Origin: RUG14300 sp964391805
Lineage (GTDB): Bacteria > Bacillota > Clostridia > Christensenellales > CAG-1252
Assembly: GCA_964391805.1 (NCBI GenBank)
Contig: CAYMNK010000005.1
Coordinates: forward strand, 1 to 64,000
Reading direction: 5' to 3'
DNA: 64,000 nucleotides
The notes below the pieces were generated by a model. That model saw only the letters and a list, made by a program, of their open reading frames with translations. It ran no database searches and was not told the origin of the DNA. Made by a program: the position numbers and the translations under genes. Each line of letters opens with the position of its first letter. The stretch's first letter is position 1. Below are positions 49,101 through 56,100 of this stretch, in pieces.

Positions 49101-52100
49101 TAACTAAGGTATTTATTCCGTCCTTGTTATATCCTACGGCACCGCCTACTATAGCAGAATCGGCTTCGATATCTCGTCCTGTACCTTGTACGATAAGTTT
49201 ACCTCTTTGACCTACTGCCGTTTCTACAAAATGCACTTCCGCATTTTTTACGACACCCGAATTGATACCGACCAATCCGCCTGCCACTCTAACGCCCAAT
49301 ATAGTTGATTTATATGTAGCGTTAATCTTATTCGAGGAACTGTCAGAACCTACAATTCCTTTATTAATAGCGACAATTCCTCCAAAAATACCGTCATTTT
49401 CATTAATGTCGCTTATATATTCTACACCTAATTGCTTAACAATGGCATTTTCGCCTAAACATCCGAATAATCCTAACAGTTTTTGCTCGGAGGCAAAACT
49501 TTCAACGGTAACCGTATATCCTTTTCCATCTAAAATACCGTCGAAATAATTCTCTTCGCTGTTACCGATAACCTCATATGACGACACAATAATATCGGAG
49601 CCTAAAACAAATTTTACACCAGTGTAACGCTGTCCTGCGTTGGTGGTAACGGCAAGTTTGTTCAATGCATCTTGATCGACTATCAACGAATCGATTACAC
49701 TGCTATATACAGCAAAACCCGACTGTGCACCAGGACGCAATCCTTGAGTTATGCCCTCTGCCGAAATAAGCATATCGTCGTTTACCATTACAGAATGGTC
49801 AAACTCGGTGTACCAACCTGTGAACACCTTGGTGGTATCAACCGATACCGTAAAAATGATATTATCATGAGAACTCGAGGATATATCCATAATACATACC
49901 GCATTACCGCCACGTACATATAATGTGTTTAATCCTTTGTCGAGTGCACCCGAATGAGTCAATTCGCCCTCGTAATAAGGTAAAGGATCGGTGCTGACGT
50001 CGCCCGATTGTTCCGATGGAATTTGAGCATACGAACCCATTACCCAAGTATTATTGTATCCTACGCCGTAACTTGAAGAACTACCGACAAGGGCATAAAC
50101 AGATGCTTTCGAACTACAATCGCTACAAGTAGCCGAACAATTAAAGGTATCTACTATATCTATAACACCCTTAATTTTAGTCTTTTTAACGCTTTCGGTA
50201 TTACTATCGTAATTGCTACTTAGTTGCACTAACTCATTTTTTGCCCTTTCAAAATCACTCTTGGAACGTTTGGCAACACTTAGTCCGCCCTCTTCGAAAT
50301 AGACTTGTAAAATATTGTCTATTGCAGTTTTTCCGTCTAAAAGGTCGGAAGAATAAAGTTCGGCAAGTTCTCTCTGCAAACTCAAGAAAGTGTTTTGATT
50401 ATGATTACAAGATGCGGTTAATACGCTGTTATTATAATTACTGTGGTCCTTTACGTTGACAACGGTATTCTTGGTATATAGATTTTTGGTAATCGCACCT
50501 GCAAAACCGCCTAAATAAGCACCTACATCCGACGCGTCGCTTATAGCCATACTCGATACTACGTCACCGCTAAGTGTTACGTTGATCATTTCGTAATAAC
50601 CTTCGCTTTCGCTACGACCGATAAGACCGCCTACCGTATTGTTAAGTCCTACCGCATTGATTCTTCCGTCAAGATTAAAATCTATCCTATCCAATGCAAT
50701 TCCGTCAATATTGCTCCTATTGACACCGATAAGACCGCCTACTACATTTTCTTTACCGAAGGACTTAATGGTTCCCGCAGTAGTTATATCGAGAGAAACA
50801 TTGCTGATATATCCGTTATTGACACCGCACAAAACTGCCGAAACGGTACTCGAGTCTAAAGAAGATGCATCTTGGTTACCTGCATATATCGTGCCCGCAA
50901 ATACTATATCGGTATTAACAAAACTTGCTCCGTTTGCAATTTCTCCGAATATGCCGACATTACCTCTACCTACAATAGAAGAACCCGATTCGAAGGTGAT
51001 GCTATGTCCTGCTCCGTCAAAGTTTCCTTTAAATTGATTTATTACCGGCATTCCCGACGTAAAGGTGATATCGTTGACCATCTTTACGTCTATCCAAGAG
51101 AAGTTTAATCCCGAATTCATCTCATAAGCGAATTCAACCATATTCCCCGACGTATATATCTCACTCGTGAGGAATACGCAAATAATGGAAGTTTTGGTCG
51201 ACTTATTGACAGAAGGAATATAACTGTATTGAATATATTCGGAATTGCTTCCGCTGTTATATACTATATCCTTACGCGTTTCTATGCTATCGGTGTAAGG
51301 ATTATTGTTTGCTAAATTAGCGTCGCTCGTAAACCATCCGTAGAAAGGTGCATATTGTTCGTTAGCCTTGAATACTATTTCTCCCGACGAATTGATGGTG
51401 TGACCGAGCCAACCGCCACCGTAGACTTTGATATCGTGAATCAGTCCGTATTTACCGTCGTCGCCTACATACTGAAGTCCCGATATACTGCCCTTGATCC
51501 AGTTATTGCCCGAATTAAAGCTGTCGAAAGTCGAGCCGACCGCGCCTGCTATATATCCGTGTTTTTCACTTCCCGCACCCTGCTCGGTGCCCGACGTTGC
51601 GGTAACGGTATAAAATGCGGTACCCTTTTCGAATACACAGTTATGGAAAGAGCCGTTTATCTTGCCGTCAACCTTACCGATCAAACCGCCCTGATAAACT
51701 ACGCCTTGAATATTACGCTTATTCATGGTTTCCTTAGAAAAATTAGTAGTTTTCATCATTCCGCTAAGGCTTATGGTATTTCTGTTTATTTCTAAACTTC
51801 CGCTGTCGGGTACACTTCCTATGATACCGCCCGTAATGGCACCGTCCTTAGATGACAAATAGTGTCCTCTTGCAGAAATGGTTCCGTTCACCGTCATTGT
51901 ATTACCTTGAAGGGTAATGTTCATGGCGCGACCGAAAAGTCCGCCCGAAGGGAATATGTATTCCGACGTATTACATTTAGAAGAAAAATCCAAAAATCCG
52001 CTTATCCAGTCGAACATCAACGAGCCTAACTCGTCGCCTAAATCTACTGAACATAAATCGTTAGTGGAAACGTTAGCTGATACCGTTATCGAAGAAGACG

Positions 52101-52980
52101 TTACCGACGATAAATCATTGACTGTGTTACCGCTGTTTTCGGTGTGTCCCGCCAATCCGCCCGCAAACAATTTGACGTTACGGGCGTCAATATCTTCGTC
52201 ATCTTCGGTCAACATAAGTTTATTATATGCGGAAATGCTACCGCCTATAGATATATTGGAGTTGATTATTTGCGCTCCGAGATATTGACCTGCGATACCT
52301 CCTACGTATACCTCGGTGTTTTTGCGCTGTGCATATACATAAATGGAACCGCTGTTTTTTATGGTGCAGTTCTCTATTTTTCCTGTGAATACTCCGGCTA
52401 AACCACCGCATGAAATTACTAAATTACTGTCATTATATCCATCGCCCTTTATCTCAATTCTACCGGAGAAGCAATAAGTAAGATTGGATAAAGTACCCGA
52501 AAAGGTGGAGAACAGTCCGCCGTACTTAGACTGATGATACAAAGTCTCGCCGTTTGACTGAGGTCTTTCGGCAGAAAAGGTCAACGTACGTGTTTTACCG
52601 CTGATAATGTTATTTTTACTATCTAATACGTATCCGTAAAAATTACTTTTTACAACGGTATTTTCGTTACGATTTACCCACTCGGGATCGGTTATCGTAA
52701 AATCGTGCATCAACAAGAAGTCCACAGCATCTCCGGTATATGTCAAAGCATATACAAGATGTTCGGCATTTTCTATCATATAATACGTTTTTCCGTTAAC
52801 AGAAACGACGTTTTTCATGACTTGGGGATCGCCTAATACGCCGTGCCCTACCTCTATCACCGTTCCTTCGGCGGAGGCAGTATTATCTAATACACTCGTC
52901 AGCGAAAAGATCGCACATACAAGCAATGCGATAATAACTGCACATATAAGTAAATTGTTGTTTTTAATTTTTTGCTTCAT
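34105..52980 (-). CDS. Giant GLUG/MBG-repeat surface protein (6,291 aa)
   Basis: A Sec signal (hydrophobic 9-30, likely cleaved after A-S-A at 35-37) precedes about 15 super-repeats, roughly 200-650 residues each. Each opens with a helix of the type D-L-x-x-L-A-x-x-V-N-x-G, then a T-L-x-N-D-I beta motif, I-G-T-x-x-x-P-F-x-G-x-F-D-G, and GLUG-like runs such as A-V-G-G-L-V and G-G-I-V-G-Y-N. Later repeats are shorter. A Cys cluster (C-S-A-T-C-S-D-C) lies near 50.1 kb. From about residue 5,220 several MBG/YDG-type Ig-like domains follow. A single transmembrane helix (about 6,218-6,240) and an acidic cytoplasmic tail end the protein; no LPXTG motif. The ATG at 52980 has AGGAG about 6 nt upstream, with a promoter at 53081-53109. 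It is probably a very long adhesin or surface filament (inference). Confidence 0.92.
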   Translation of the reverse strand: MKQKIKNNNLLICAVIIALLVCAIFSLTSVLDNTASAEGTVIEVGHGVLGDPQVMKNVVSVNGKTYYMIENAEHLVYALTYTGDAVDFLLMHDFTITDPEWVNRNENTVVKSNFYGYVLDSKNNIISGKTRTLTFSAERPQSNGETLYHQSKYGGLFSTFSGTLSNLTYCFSGRIEIKGDGYNDSNLVISCGGLAGVFTGKIENCTIKNSGSIYVYAQRKNTEVYVGGIAGQYLGAQIINSNISIGGSISAYNKLMLTEDDEDIDARNVKLFAGGLAGHTENSGNTVNDLSSVTSSSITVSANVSTNDLCSVDLGDELGSLMFDWISGFLDFSSKCNTSEYIFPSGGLFGRAMNITLQGNTMTVNGTISARGHYLSSKDGAITGGIIGSVPDSGSLEINRNTISLSGMMKTTNFSKETMNKRNIQGVVYQGGLIGKVDGKINGSFHNCVFEKGTAFYTVTATSGTEQGAGSEKHGYIAGAVGSTFDSFNSGNNWIKGSISGLQYVGDDGKYGLIHDIKVYGGGWLGHTINSSGEIVFKANEQYAPFYGWFTSDANLANNNPYTDSIETRKDIVYNSGSNSEYIQYSYIPSVNKSTKTSIICVFLTSEIYTSGNMVEFAYEMNSGLNFSWIDVKMVNDITFTSGMPVINQFKGNFDGAGHSITFESGSSIVGRGNVGIFGEIANGASFVNTDIVFAGTIYAGNQDASSLDSSTVSAVLCGVNNGYISNVSLDITTAGTIKSFGKENVVGGLIGVNRSNIDGIALDRIDFNLDGRINAVGLNNTVGGLIGRSESEGYYEMINVTLSGDVVSSMAISDASDVGAYLGGFAGAITKNLYTKNTVVNVKDHSNYNNSVLTASCNHNQNTFLSLQRELAELYSSDLLDGKTAIDNILQVYFEEGGLSVAKRSKSDFERAKNELVQLSSNYDSNTESVKKTKIKGVIDIVDTFNCSATCSDCSSKASVYALVGSSSSYGVGYNNTWVMGSYAQIPSEQSGDVSTDPLPYYEGELTHSGALDKGLNTLYVRGGNAVCIMDISSSSHDNIIFTVSVDTTKVFTGWYTEFDHSVMVNDDMLISAEGITQGLRPGAQSGFAVYSSVIDSLIVDQDALNKLAVTTNAGQRYTGVKFVLGSDIIVSSYEVIGNSEENYFDGILDGKGYTVTVESFASEQKLLGLFGCLGENAIVKQLGVEYISDINENDGIFGGIVAINKGIVGSDSSSNKINATYKSTILGVRVAGGLVGINSGVVKNAEVHFVETAVGQRGKLIVQGTGRDIEADSAIVGGAVGYNKDGINTLVKNLYISTECSFGRNIANITAISSETSYAGGVVGYNASKVYSAVLKVAYETSAGTIVSDCGEGNHALLIGYNEYALTDGLWVLYAFDSTIDGFVHLTPAQNESGEFTFPLVNGEQSNDANRLVKYGYGDVKVTVYANNEVQPLGGSIVFEAVEMIPDGKTQTVPFYNYTESMTRGGVVSSTDGGSGQSFAPTIATNNKTSLKSVDYYAIFVKTEITTKDDLYDMIESVNSDFKAYANYIVNLSGQNELVLSTSDSRYSLLQSAKEFVGSFNGNGYTIRVRTDSGSSSGSKIGNALFGTISEYSSVSNFTYSVESGVVFGSSQEWNGLQAVGTLANVNKGIIENITFKSTASVIGSDSSYVGGLVGYNSGEISGIIASFDYDNTQGLEYTGKVSGYISGGIVGYNDGLVGSDRLDSVKLVINSGNLSSSVIGAYSSGGVIGVNNGRVQNVNVRIYGKVSAPAISGNSYIDESVTFELSDTAVGGVVGENLSTIVSAVCYVYKGADLYTENQGSLGIIAGVNKGIIGSDDDSVKAYNYADITSKGSAFGGIAGQSTSGSIVKSEVALYGSVSGIKYSGGAVGNNQATISDVSVYIDSNVVIDALTAVGGLVAKNEGEVSLCDVTVQGILGSASTVYTGGLLGQNNSTQISDSYVIIRNKLYSKQSGFKGLVSGYSIDLSEEAHINVWAVASNSDTLIQNGNGNVGFNTLKIVGKTNVDAEFVSGNKIKFTAAYIADSPTTWYSDISTHESFNGDGNVYIAEDGLKNASYHVCYYDLVINDSEEFLELYRNINDNDLFHGVMIKLSVTEDIVIRNTVNPIGTLEHPFSGIFEGDYTKIILQRGAISGSDYSGIFGYLSSDSIVRNLIIEVGEDFLVGSGMSNYTGVLAGRIDGTVSNVTVNAFSVPYSLRSDSYGGVLAGFVSESANLVDVWTVIYNGASDSIGIKEGSTAENKDDSVNKLSVIGLGKLGVSFTEYGKNNITFSVLSSESDNVFAYYDDWYYDISSKTTLDSLNRSDVYGAIDSRPDEGVIVYNALGGIRESAKIDKIDFTLSFIDLVIRSAEDFYEFAENVNTFGDNGAMFTLDLGKDAGNNYITELVIDMGKLTPIGTVEHPFTGVFDGLIDTDANASNACYTIRLIGDLTSDYNAYSGLFGNIGKGGTVKNIIIRADNVTENSSYRGQTFGDKKSIYTGYLAGFLSGTIENVAVVLGEKTELYNINTDSIGGLVGVFDGSASFNNVWLVLPENSDYRIVGGYKDIAGNISTDIVSSGINMPDTLYICGEGLLNITFARTDTTKPIDDLNTSIVFSLTAIADGEPVFGFISEDGSTTDRKTTLISSASSPMVGESFLAVFLNPVIRTYEDLVKLATLTNSGRSYRGIEFSQVADITIPADADYTPIGGEVSLASSTLGEYKLIEFIGKYNGNGYKIIISEDAKIDKAYSGIFGILGKGASVTNLYIELSGTIGGAETKYSGSLSAVDNGAVLKNIIVEIKKTASIVATLSASRVAVNQSITTDAYGNVTNWSEIDYAQNVWVLSYNNRFNNESNNNEQAFYDAVDSNGTFKQSGVYNGGINVITVVGAGELKIAFSTQNDTINGVNVQRTGGHAWKEWYSYVDGNKQAFNEVGNDISNITFDTSRAGLILYASFLKSEISTDEDLITLAENTNSGYDFYGLTFTLVNDVVINNPDYVGIGAVVPFNATFDGQGNRITLADGIIVKGKYAGIFGHIGEYGALKNVIIEINGEFGWTKYTEEQVALGSVNTQYAGAIAYLEGTVENVIIIGTEAQIDCSVSEDGNRYGAIAFGYDTRNLLTNTWVITKANNLNSDIGYVANIGNSSINRMKVIGMGALSLSFEITNGEYIVKMENSALDRYSVKGWYSNYSLDNQLSKALGVTANDTDVTAGDHGVYYPKTSLINRRYEVVIIDTVITEAEQLLSISLDVNKGGYTYANTDFTLGANIVLTDSEFESIGTASTPFRGSLSGYYNGNYYKITINMTKRHIDGSNISANVPLFGYNEGVIENLSVVLMNDIRLSAGDIGVIAVYNSGTISGVSVSFNENASVTIKGNVVGGISAYNYENGRIENSLVIINANTQLVGLTVGGIVGVNNGYVLGSSGGDNSQFTVWSELRGEALCGLSELASVSLLGTIEVLDGGEGSSGYGGGAIGISQDRAYVASLTVRTYQGSSIVANSKNQSIGGVVGRSNATLIDSVCIAKGTISGVEGADIGYFVGSIQGSANNSWLVVDVPTTATAIGNGYQAVNVLEVSGNGIIDSYIDGDGNVIFINITEKSGSEGGKVAEIDGWYEGNGIAVTDSIGNVDDNTFKPLNNITGRTVSVVFINLIISSVDELNVMANTVNNGLFAKSLVFTLTNDLTISENDPLISSIGKYTDNGLYGFKHVFDGLGHTITIIGNDAIKAQSYMGLFGYASSSAVIKNLNIEYSNGSFGNGETSSFGGIVALNSGSIYNCTVKIVSTATLNASRVGGVVGENTRSGEIADCEILLSGTLSASREGEYDPSVNAYAGGVVGSNLGTIKRIKANIDGRIEAGRENSLGASYAGGIVGTNSYYISNIELYISGAVISSTSSVTAYSGGFTGSNMGTIASNYVKINNSSISAASGIEQISGGLVGTNGTTITDTLLDISPDTVVSDSAIGRNKSGTSYISNVWVYNGDNKYNSRIDAVNCMTYVNIGESVSVTYRDIGDIVNNGHIVFDAIFDTERGITLFADADTDYKSVLLFDSGYLLYSENSLVLSPSGIVSGMHLIATIRREFADGSELKALSSALSYGIQPIDGEFTLANDISITGEFTAIGTSSHEFGAQFNGNYYNITFTKGTTYGSELQSLFGYSSGTIKNLAVTYQYSLSGDNSAGICVHNSGYISDSAVYTEQGMTLSNVIASGSSYNENAWLISRASIDENTVSGSNNSNKYSSIVINGNGSLVIDHNSSVLTFVPEPIDENTIFVGFTGENDDGNIAILSDSPFSTADPLYSGKNSFTAEFISDHIASRGDLLALTGVLDIGYSTFSVGKTYIMTNDLTVFADELLSLNKFRGTFLGNGNTLTITGTTSAVDNKGYVLRGENSSADALFGDLVIDVTAWADSDVEMYLLENSYLGSLTNVSVLFATSNMKLSPNDSVSWKAQGVYAVTDKELSIVTPELNDGIGLIIADCAIFPEIKEIEGVYTATAIIDNDEVFSGWYIGSIDDLNLDYIGNTSLTVELSGAKVYSISVISNSIANTDDLEKLANAVNRGFEMSEQTFKLIDDIVNIPSKIVIGNDLYSFKGTIDGQGFTMTATNALFKRFGGELRNVVIDIGSSAYLFVGVIKSAVVANMTVTTHADNAKLSVSGDLSAQNVWIIAPSVSSENVNALSVFSNISVSTYLDRMSGEIRLTVGINNSDNFLLWRDESGAVVLNDNYNMVSSNGSEIKRYSITAINEISTLKQLKAYSIAVSVGQFSGNVYLTDDITVDGAFDGVDGLKGTFYGNGKTINIQSDADITLFTSLVGTVSDLKVVYYGSGSVSINENGNLTNSVIELVGAGKALMSGTLNNAWIVKSTEIADYNSFVLSEQGALSNVFGYTLGEVVTRIDATEHTITFGFAESDEIALLGYVYDKGVSNEATFVHGITKDGETAEKLTVLAFNVNRMIDSEDAWNALVNSSVEVGSDLSGIEIVIVNDLHLTHADSLKGLHGFKGTINGNFNSLLIDVSVTGSEYDGVVSTDGDGKVINLAVEVYTSVLSVLNCNVENCWVISYVGDISTNAGLIKVVNKDGLNGHITVNSFNDHFVFNTNDQEEYKLYHWFASDGFVEGDIENNKNYILTLSDGLFTLNGNAVTDVVAEYQYSYTVYVDVYDPLSGQLLEGIRPDIIEGGAYFPVETSELVITAGLTDGYMFLGFSYEDGDGVIVYDMASNLRTLTIPDMSKLKGSIRIKAYYSLITAGFTNIIYGDKSATELNEYLSVSAEQLNLLDKLNSHLSTEIKVFRTIKSDASTLPLVTDVSLGIALPKHAGSYEVTFSIGNEESSLMIGEANFTFTISPKQLVFTSLTMVDKSYDTTPDAQIDSKTLFGFIDEDNSEYKISTLDFSNIKLIYIDPATGQAVSNAGNGYYVMITEDSYLDTNSYGYFFNVDYVLPQGEILYRYTVENGEAIKHSPYTFGIEKAKLTIDIPTITIDYLDQFSYSGGYFDINALFAKYYKVEGLKDGDDDVLTKAKLLLVDGDEIVEENGELRYVYHIKHSGSYAITPVRGALTNYNIDSVTSTARLRILPSKVKAEIEDTRIEYGNTVESLGYTIINSNGELFTITESEYSAFAEWFDLDMSYAEFVGEYLTLDIRYEYAYTDNYLQSAQLYPDGTVYGIRYRFESNLDFEYLTTGEEEPDYNENNEKVYLLNADGKLTVEKRHIVLEYTGTTSKIFASADKDISSAVRTVGSKLVSGDGITVSRADGELVGSYSIIFAVHDRDGKDITSYYEIGYANESGYSYEITKRVITISHIGSDYYYGDTSSLGNMKYSTNVASSVISTMASIFGKKDVTTLEGLGIKLKVGYFGKETLNVGKYTCEYSVTASDELKNSIEFVLDTKRSSFYVVPCKLTITTTDVTRSYDTDDDIKFGSSGNHFKVSGFVGNDSKYLEVTCTGYSGDVKAQAGTYLFRPYGCVLSVKKGNSDKEYLLDNYTIGNIIDGKYVISPVNVSLSTDLGYYKEDGTFVSYNGVLYYGDISATLHFTLNGELPEYLRAKYDEEITENSTDKERSEWLISNLAITYKSLSSYANGDSIQSGNSDNLYLRSTNQNIQVSSTAFFSVYSVAYTIKNIHIEYVYATGKLKLNAIVEVTDDYGDALEHYVFNNVIEGLEIGAKHYMSENSAFEYELEGDYSINEELTYRLILKYNTVGSWVEPAFVTIYVEQDGTKVEIDSSSTLTDDVEVIYTKADKFMIYLKEKPYVFVLGALAIIAIIVLISVGANKLYRSRRITNSAWREIIFANMLEEERAEETADNDDETELLPIDDDTDNPDTAL

Positions 52981-53015
52981 AGTCTTCTCCTAAATAGATT
53001 ACTCTATTCTTTTTG

Positions 53016-53034
53016 CCATTAGCCTTCCTAATGG
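53016..53034 (-). promoter_or_regulatory. 5'-leader hairpin of the GLUG gene
   Basis: CCATTAG (53016-53022) and CTAATGG (53028-53034) flank a 5-nt loop within the leader. It could tune translation or mRNA stability of this very long transcript. Confidence 0.4.
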
Positions 53035-53080
53035 TCTCGGACTCGTTCGCCCTATATATTTAAAATATATAATTAGATAT

Positions 53081-53109
53081 ATTATATATTATTTATTAGT
53101 TATATTCAA
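53081..53109 (-). promoter_or_regulatory. Promoter of the GLUG gene
   Basis: Read on the minus strand, TTGAAT (53104-53109), 17 nt and TATAAT (53081-53086), with a leader of about 95 nt. The -35 box lies inside one arm of the 15-bp inverted repeat 53103-53154. Confidence 0.7.
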
Positions 53110-53154
53110 GCGTTGCTCTAATAAGATTGCTTAAAACTAAGCAACGCTTGAATA
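53103..53154 (-). promoter_or_regulatory. 15-bp dyad between the two giant genes
   Basis: Arms 53103-53117 and 53140-53154 are perfect inverted copies (TATTCAAGCGTTGCT) around 22 nt. One arm carries the -35 box of the downstream gene; the other ends 7 nt from the stop of the upstream gene. There is no T tract, so an operator role competes with a terminator role. Confidence 0.6.
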
Positions 53155-53161
53155 AGTTTAC

Positions 53162-56100
53162 TTAAAACTTTAATACGATGTAGCCTTCGTTACCGTTTGT
53201 CATGATACCCAACGAATGCCCTATCTGCATGGTAACGACTAATCGATATTCGTCAAGGTATTTACCAATTTCGAATTCGCCGTTTACCATTGTTTTATTG
53301 TCGCTATAAGTTATTTGTCCGACTTTAGTTTCGGTTTCGGAATTGTAAATATCTATCGTTATAAGGGTAAATACATCGATAATTTCGCCACCCTCGTTAC
53401 CGCTTAGCGTGATAATCTTATCTATAGACAAAGTCTTTTCGTTTACTATCTTAAGTCTAATCACAGCCAAATAAAGATTTAGTTCAAGATAATCGTACTC
53501 GGTCGTATTGCACATATCTTCCGTTATTCTGTCGCTTGCTTTAAACGGATGCTTCACACCGTCCGTATCTATATAGAACCACGCATAAGACACATATTCG
53601 TTAGCCTCGACCGATAAATCTACCGAGGGCAATGATAAGAATCTGCCTATACCCGAATAGTATGTATCACCATACCGTTCACCCTTTTCGTCATATAGGT
53701 AATAGTGCACCGCTTTAACTATACTGAATCGAGTCGATATTTCGCCGTCATAGTTGGCCGATACTACCTTGACTTTGGCTTGATAATCGCCTACCGCTTT
53801 AGGTGTGTTTACAGTCCACTCGCCGTCGATTAGATAAAGTATTTCGATATCGGCAATTCTTCCGCTAACATATGCCTTAATACCCTGCGCCTCACCGTTA
53901 TAAATAACACTTGTATCGGATATAACTATCTTAGACGATATGTCCGCCTTTTGAACAATGTACGTACAACTCAAAGTTTTGATGTACTCGGTTACAATAT
54001 TTTTATAGGTAACGGTGACTTCATAATAGTATCTGCCAACCTCTTTGGGAAGTTCGTTTTCCGATACTATATCGGTTTTATCTGCATTCGAATAGAAAAT
54101 ACTCGATATTATCTTCACATCGTCGGAAAGAAGTTTAACGGGTGAAATACCGCCGTCGCCGTAATAAGTCAATATATATTCGTTACCTTCGTCGTCCGTT
54201 GCATTGGTATCGAGGACGATTTTAGTGGAAATATCTTCCGAATCGATTACCACGAAATCTACCGTAATGGATTGACCGTTAAGCGTCAATTCCTCACCGT
54301 TTGAAGCGATTATTACCGCTTTAAAGGTGTATTTTGCGCCTACGTCGGTGGCAGTAATTTCAAAGCTATTCGCTTCATTTGTGCTAATATCGGTAACGAC
54401 ATCGCCGACAGTCTTGGTGAGGGGTAGCCAGTTAGCCGATATTTGCTTGCTTAGCGAATATTTGCCATATTTAACAATTACTTCAACCGTTGGCATATCG
54501 AGAGCGGTTATTTTATTACCTTGTCCGATGACGTGAACACTTCCGTCCGTAATAGCCGAAACACTTGCAATCGAAGAACTGTAAACGTGCAAAGTTATAT
54601 CCTTAGTCCATGTTATACCCTGCCCGAACATACAAGCGGTAAGGGTATAACTATCTTCGATAGATAATGACGGAACATTTTCCCATTCAACAGTAAAGAC
54701 TCGTGACGATACCGTGGTATTGCTCTTAGCATCGAATATCGTTTGATACATTTCGTTAGGCAAAGGCGATGACGAACCGCGACGAACACTATAATAATCG
54801 TTAAAACTATCCGACATTACTATTCTATCTTCTACGACGAATATCTTAACCGAAAGCACACAGCCGAAGACGTTCGCATATAGGGTATAATCGCCGTATA
54901 CCTTATTGCCGTCAACGTTACGATATAAGTCGTTTATGGACCAATCGGTGAGAGTATGCTCGCCATTGGAGTCTGTCCAAGTAAGTGTATTCCACTCGAC
55001 AGTTGTATTAAAGGACGTTCCGTCGCTAAATGTCAGCCATAAATCGTTAGGCAATACGAAGTATTCACCAAAGCCCGTGTATATATTGTCAAGCGGTTCC
55101 GTCTCTACTAAGTCGCCCTCTCTCGAAACAACATATTGAACAGTGTTCTTATGATCAAGAGTCTTCTTAGTTACCTCTACGGGTATGCTGACGGGTTGAT
55201 ACTTGCCGTAGGAATTACCTACATACAAAACTGCATAATAAATACCGCCGTCAAGATCGAGTTCAACATTTGAAAGATCCCAACCACCGCATGAGAATAG
55301 ACCGTTCTTACCGTAAGCGGATATTATGCTATCGGTAAACACAAGGTTGTTGCCAGACGCCACAACTCCGAGTTTATAATCTCTTTGCATATACTCGGAT
55401 ATGATCTTAACTTCGAATACTGCCGTAGTACCGTCGGTAAATGTTACGTTAATCAAGCCTTCGGGCAAGTTATTGGTGCCGAATTGATCGATTACAACTC
55501 CGCTCAATCCGTCTACGCTCGCTATGAGTTTTTGCGATACGTTAAGGGTGTATCTATACTCTTGATAACCGCCTCTAACCGAACCTATTTTTGCAACTAA
55601 ATCAAACACTCCGCCATAATAACTGATTGCACTACCGTCAAAGGGCTTACCGTCGCAAATATAGGTGACGCTGTAATCGAAACCGTTATAGCTTATTACA
55701 TCGGGTAATTTGTCGGAGTAAGGATCGAATTTCGACTTAAATTCGCCTGTTATTGCATCGAGATCGATTTCTCTGTTCTCAACGCAAACCGTTCTAAATT
55801 CGTTGCCGTCCTTAAGGTATACGGGTTGATATCCGCCCTTATCGGAACCGATATAGAGAATTATCCTTGCGTTGGAATTGCCTTTATAGTCGACAACATT
55901 TCCGAATTCGTCTACAAAAGCATAATCTTTAATACTCAATCCGTACTTGGCGTCTAAGGTCTTACCGCTCGATAACGTAGCCATTATTCCCTCATTATCC
56001 ATTACTACCATCTCGTGCGGGTTATAAGAGGACTCCGCAAAATACTTTTCGTACAAATCGAAGGTATTAACCAATGCGCCCGATTGTCTAATGCCCTCAA

